From positions 1 through 64,000 of the forward strand of contig NZ_JACKXD010000007.1 of NCBI RefSeq assembly GCF_014212355.1: 64,000 nucleotides of DNA, in the 5' to 3' direction. The stretch comes from Halobellus ruber. Lineage in GTDB: Archaea; Halobacteriota; Halobacteria; Halobacteriales; Haloferacaceae. Below, in pieces: positions 63,630 to 64,000 of the stretch. A model generated the notes under the pieces. The model saw only the letters and a program-made list of their open reading frames with translations, had not been told where the DNA came from and ran no database searches. Positions within the stretch are counted from its first letter, which is position 1. Every line of letters starts with the position of its first letter. The translations under genes and the position numbers were made by a program.

Positions 63630-64000
63630 ATGGCTGAGGCACCGAATACTGACCGGCAGGCGGTCGAGCCTGAGACTGGAGAGGTCCTTAGTGTATCCCA
63701 ACTGAACGACCGGATTGCGTCGGTCATTGAGGACGCGCCTGCCCTCGACGGTGTCGGCTGTATTGGCGAGGTCACGGATCTCCATCAGAACAGTACGGCG
63801 CTCTATTTCACCCTCACTGACGGCAACGCCGAGCTTTCCTGTATGATCTGGGCGAACCGCTATCGGAAGGTGGATGCCGACCTTGAGGACGGAACTGAGG
63901 TCATCCTCGAAGGCGATATCGACTACTGGACTGAGGGTGGGAAAATCGACCTCAAGCCGTGGGAGGTGATCGTCGTCGGCGACGGCGACCAAGCGGCCGC
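63630..64000 (+). CDS. xseA: Exodeoxyribonuclease VII large subunit (partial, 3' end outside window)
   Basis: The first 123 codons are visible. After a short leader, LSVSQLNDRIASVIEDAPAL begins the N-terminal OB-fold, followed by GEVTDLHQNSTALYFTLTDG and CMIWANRYRKVDADLEDGTE, then VILEGDIDYWTEGGKIDLKP. This is the single-strand DNA binding domain of XseA. The catalytic part and xseB would lie beyond the right edge. Its presence suggests a return to housekeeping genes. Confidence 0.88.
   Translation, partial: MAEAPNTDRQAVEPETGEVLSVSQLNDRIASVIEDAPALDGVGCIGEVTDLHQNSTALYFTLTDGNAELSCMIWANRYRKVDADLEDGTEVILEGDIDYWTEGGKIDLKPWEVIVVGDGDQAA

Overview
The window is haloarchaeal (class Halobacteria). The proteins are acidic and rich in Asp and Glu. 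Genes are packed with ATGA start/stop overlaps and many promoters look leaderless (TATA-like box about 25 to 30 nt before the ATG). A TFIIB-type transcription factor, a TRAM protein, an Orc1/Cdc6-like fragment and haloarchaeal insertion sequences are present. A ParA gene beside a large array of 9-bp repeats, IS debris, toxin genes and a tyrosine recombinase suggest a megaplasmid, chromid or heavily accessory chromosomal region. I cannot assign the genus.

Bases 1 to about 26,700 form a large nucleic-acid-processing island that I read as a probable antiviral defence locus. Two divergent transcription units meet at about 12.0 to 12.48 kb. The leftward unit runs TFB, a 110-aa protein, a 289-aa protein, a winged-helix-like protein, a 1123-aa P-loop ATPase with Ig-like domains, a coiled-coil protein, and a giant DEAH helicase with a zinc-ribbon array that runs off the left edge. 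The rightward unit runs a coiled-coil/HTH protein, a DISARM DrmA-like helicase, a DUF1998 (DrmB-like) protein, and a RecB-type nuclease fused to a decayed Dna2-like helicase. It is followed by a small acidic protein, an AddA-like UvrD helicase-nuclease, and an EVE-like/HNH endonuclease. Three transcription units share a promoter-like element (TTTTWATACGACCG and a variant), and the divergent intergenic region holds a cluster of hairpins, two of which compete for the same bases. The leftward unit resembles, from memory, the DpdG-H-I-J block of the Dpd system. The rightward unit resembles DISARM and AddAB parts. Combining both under a private TFB is the main candidate for something undescribed.

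From 26.7 to 33.5 kb lie gene fragments, a DUF7509-like protein, a HTH regulator, a TRAM protein, a ParA partition cassette with its presumed centromere, and a HTH/PIN-like toxin-antitoxin pair. From 33.6 to 43.9 kb two diverged copies of one IS4-like element, the first with an amber mutation, bracket an amino-acid permease fused to UspA domains, a UspA protein and a potassium-uptake operon (Lrp/TrkA-C regulator, TrkA, TrkH). From 44.2 to 46.2 kb a HTH antitoxin candidate, a MazF/PemK-like toxin and a tyrosine recombinase form one operon.

From 46.5 to 61.0 kb is a carbohydrate catabolic island, probably for uronate-containing and possibly sulfated glycans. It contains an IclR regulator, mannonate dehydratase, a complete sugar ABC importer, a HAD phosphatase, a sulfatase, an NAD-dependent uronate-dehydrogenase-like enzyme and a lactonase. 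Degraded transposases, one intact IS1595-type element and a decayed second mannonate dehydratase lie among them. From 61.2 kb to the right edge are a DUF7260-like protein, decayed Orc1/Cdc6 and SLC13-type transporter fragments, a small histone-fold-like protein and the 5' part of xseA.
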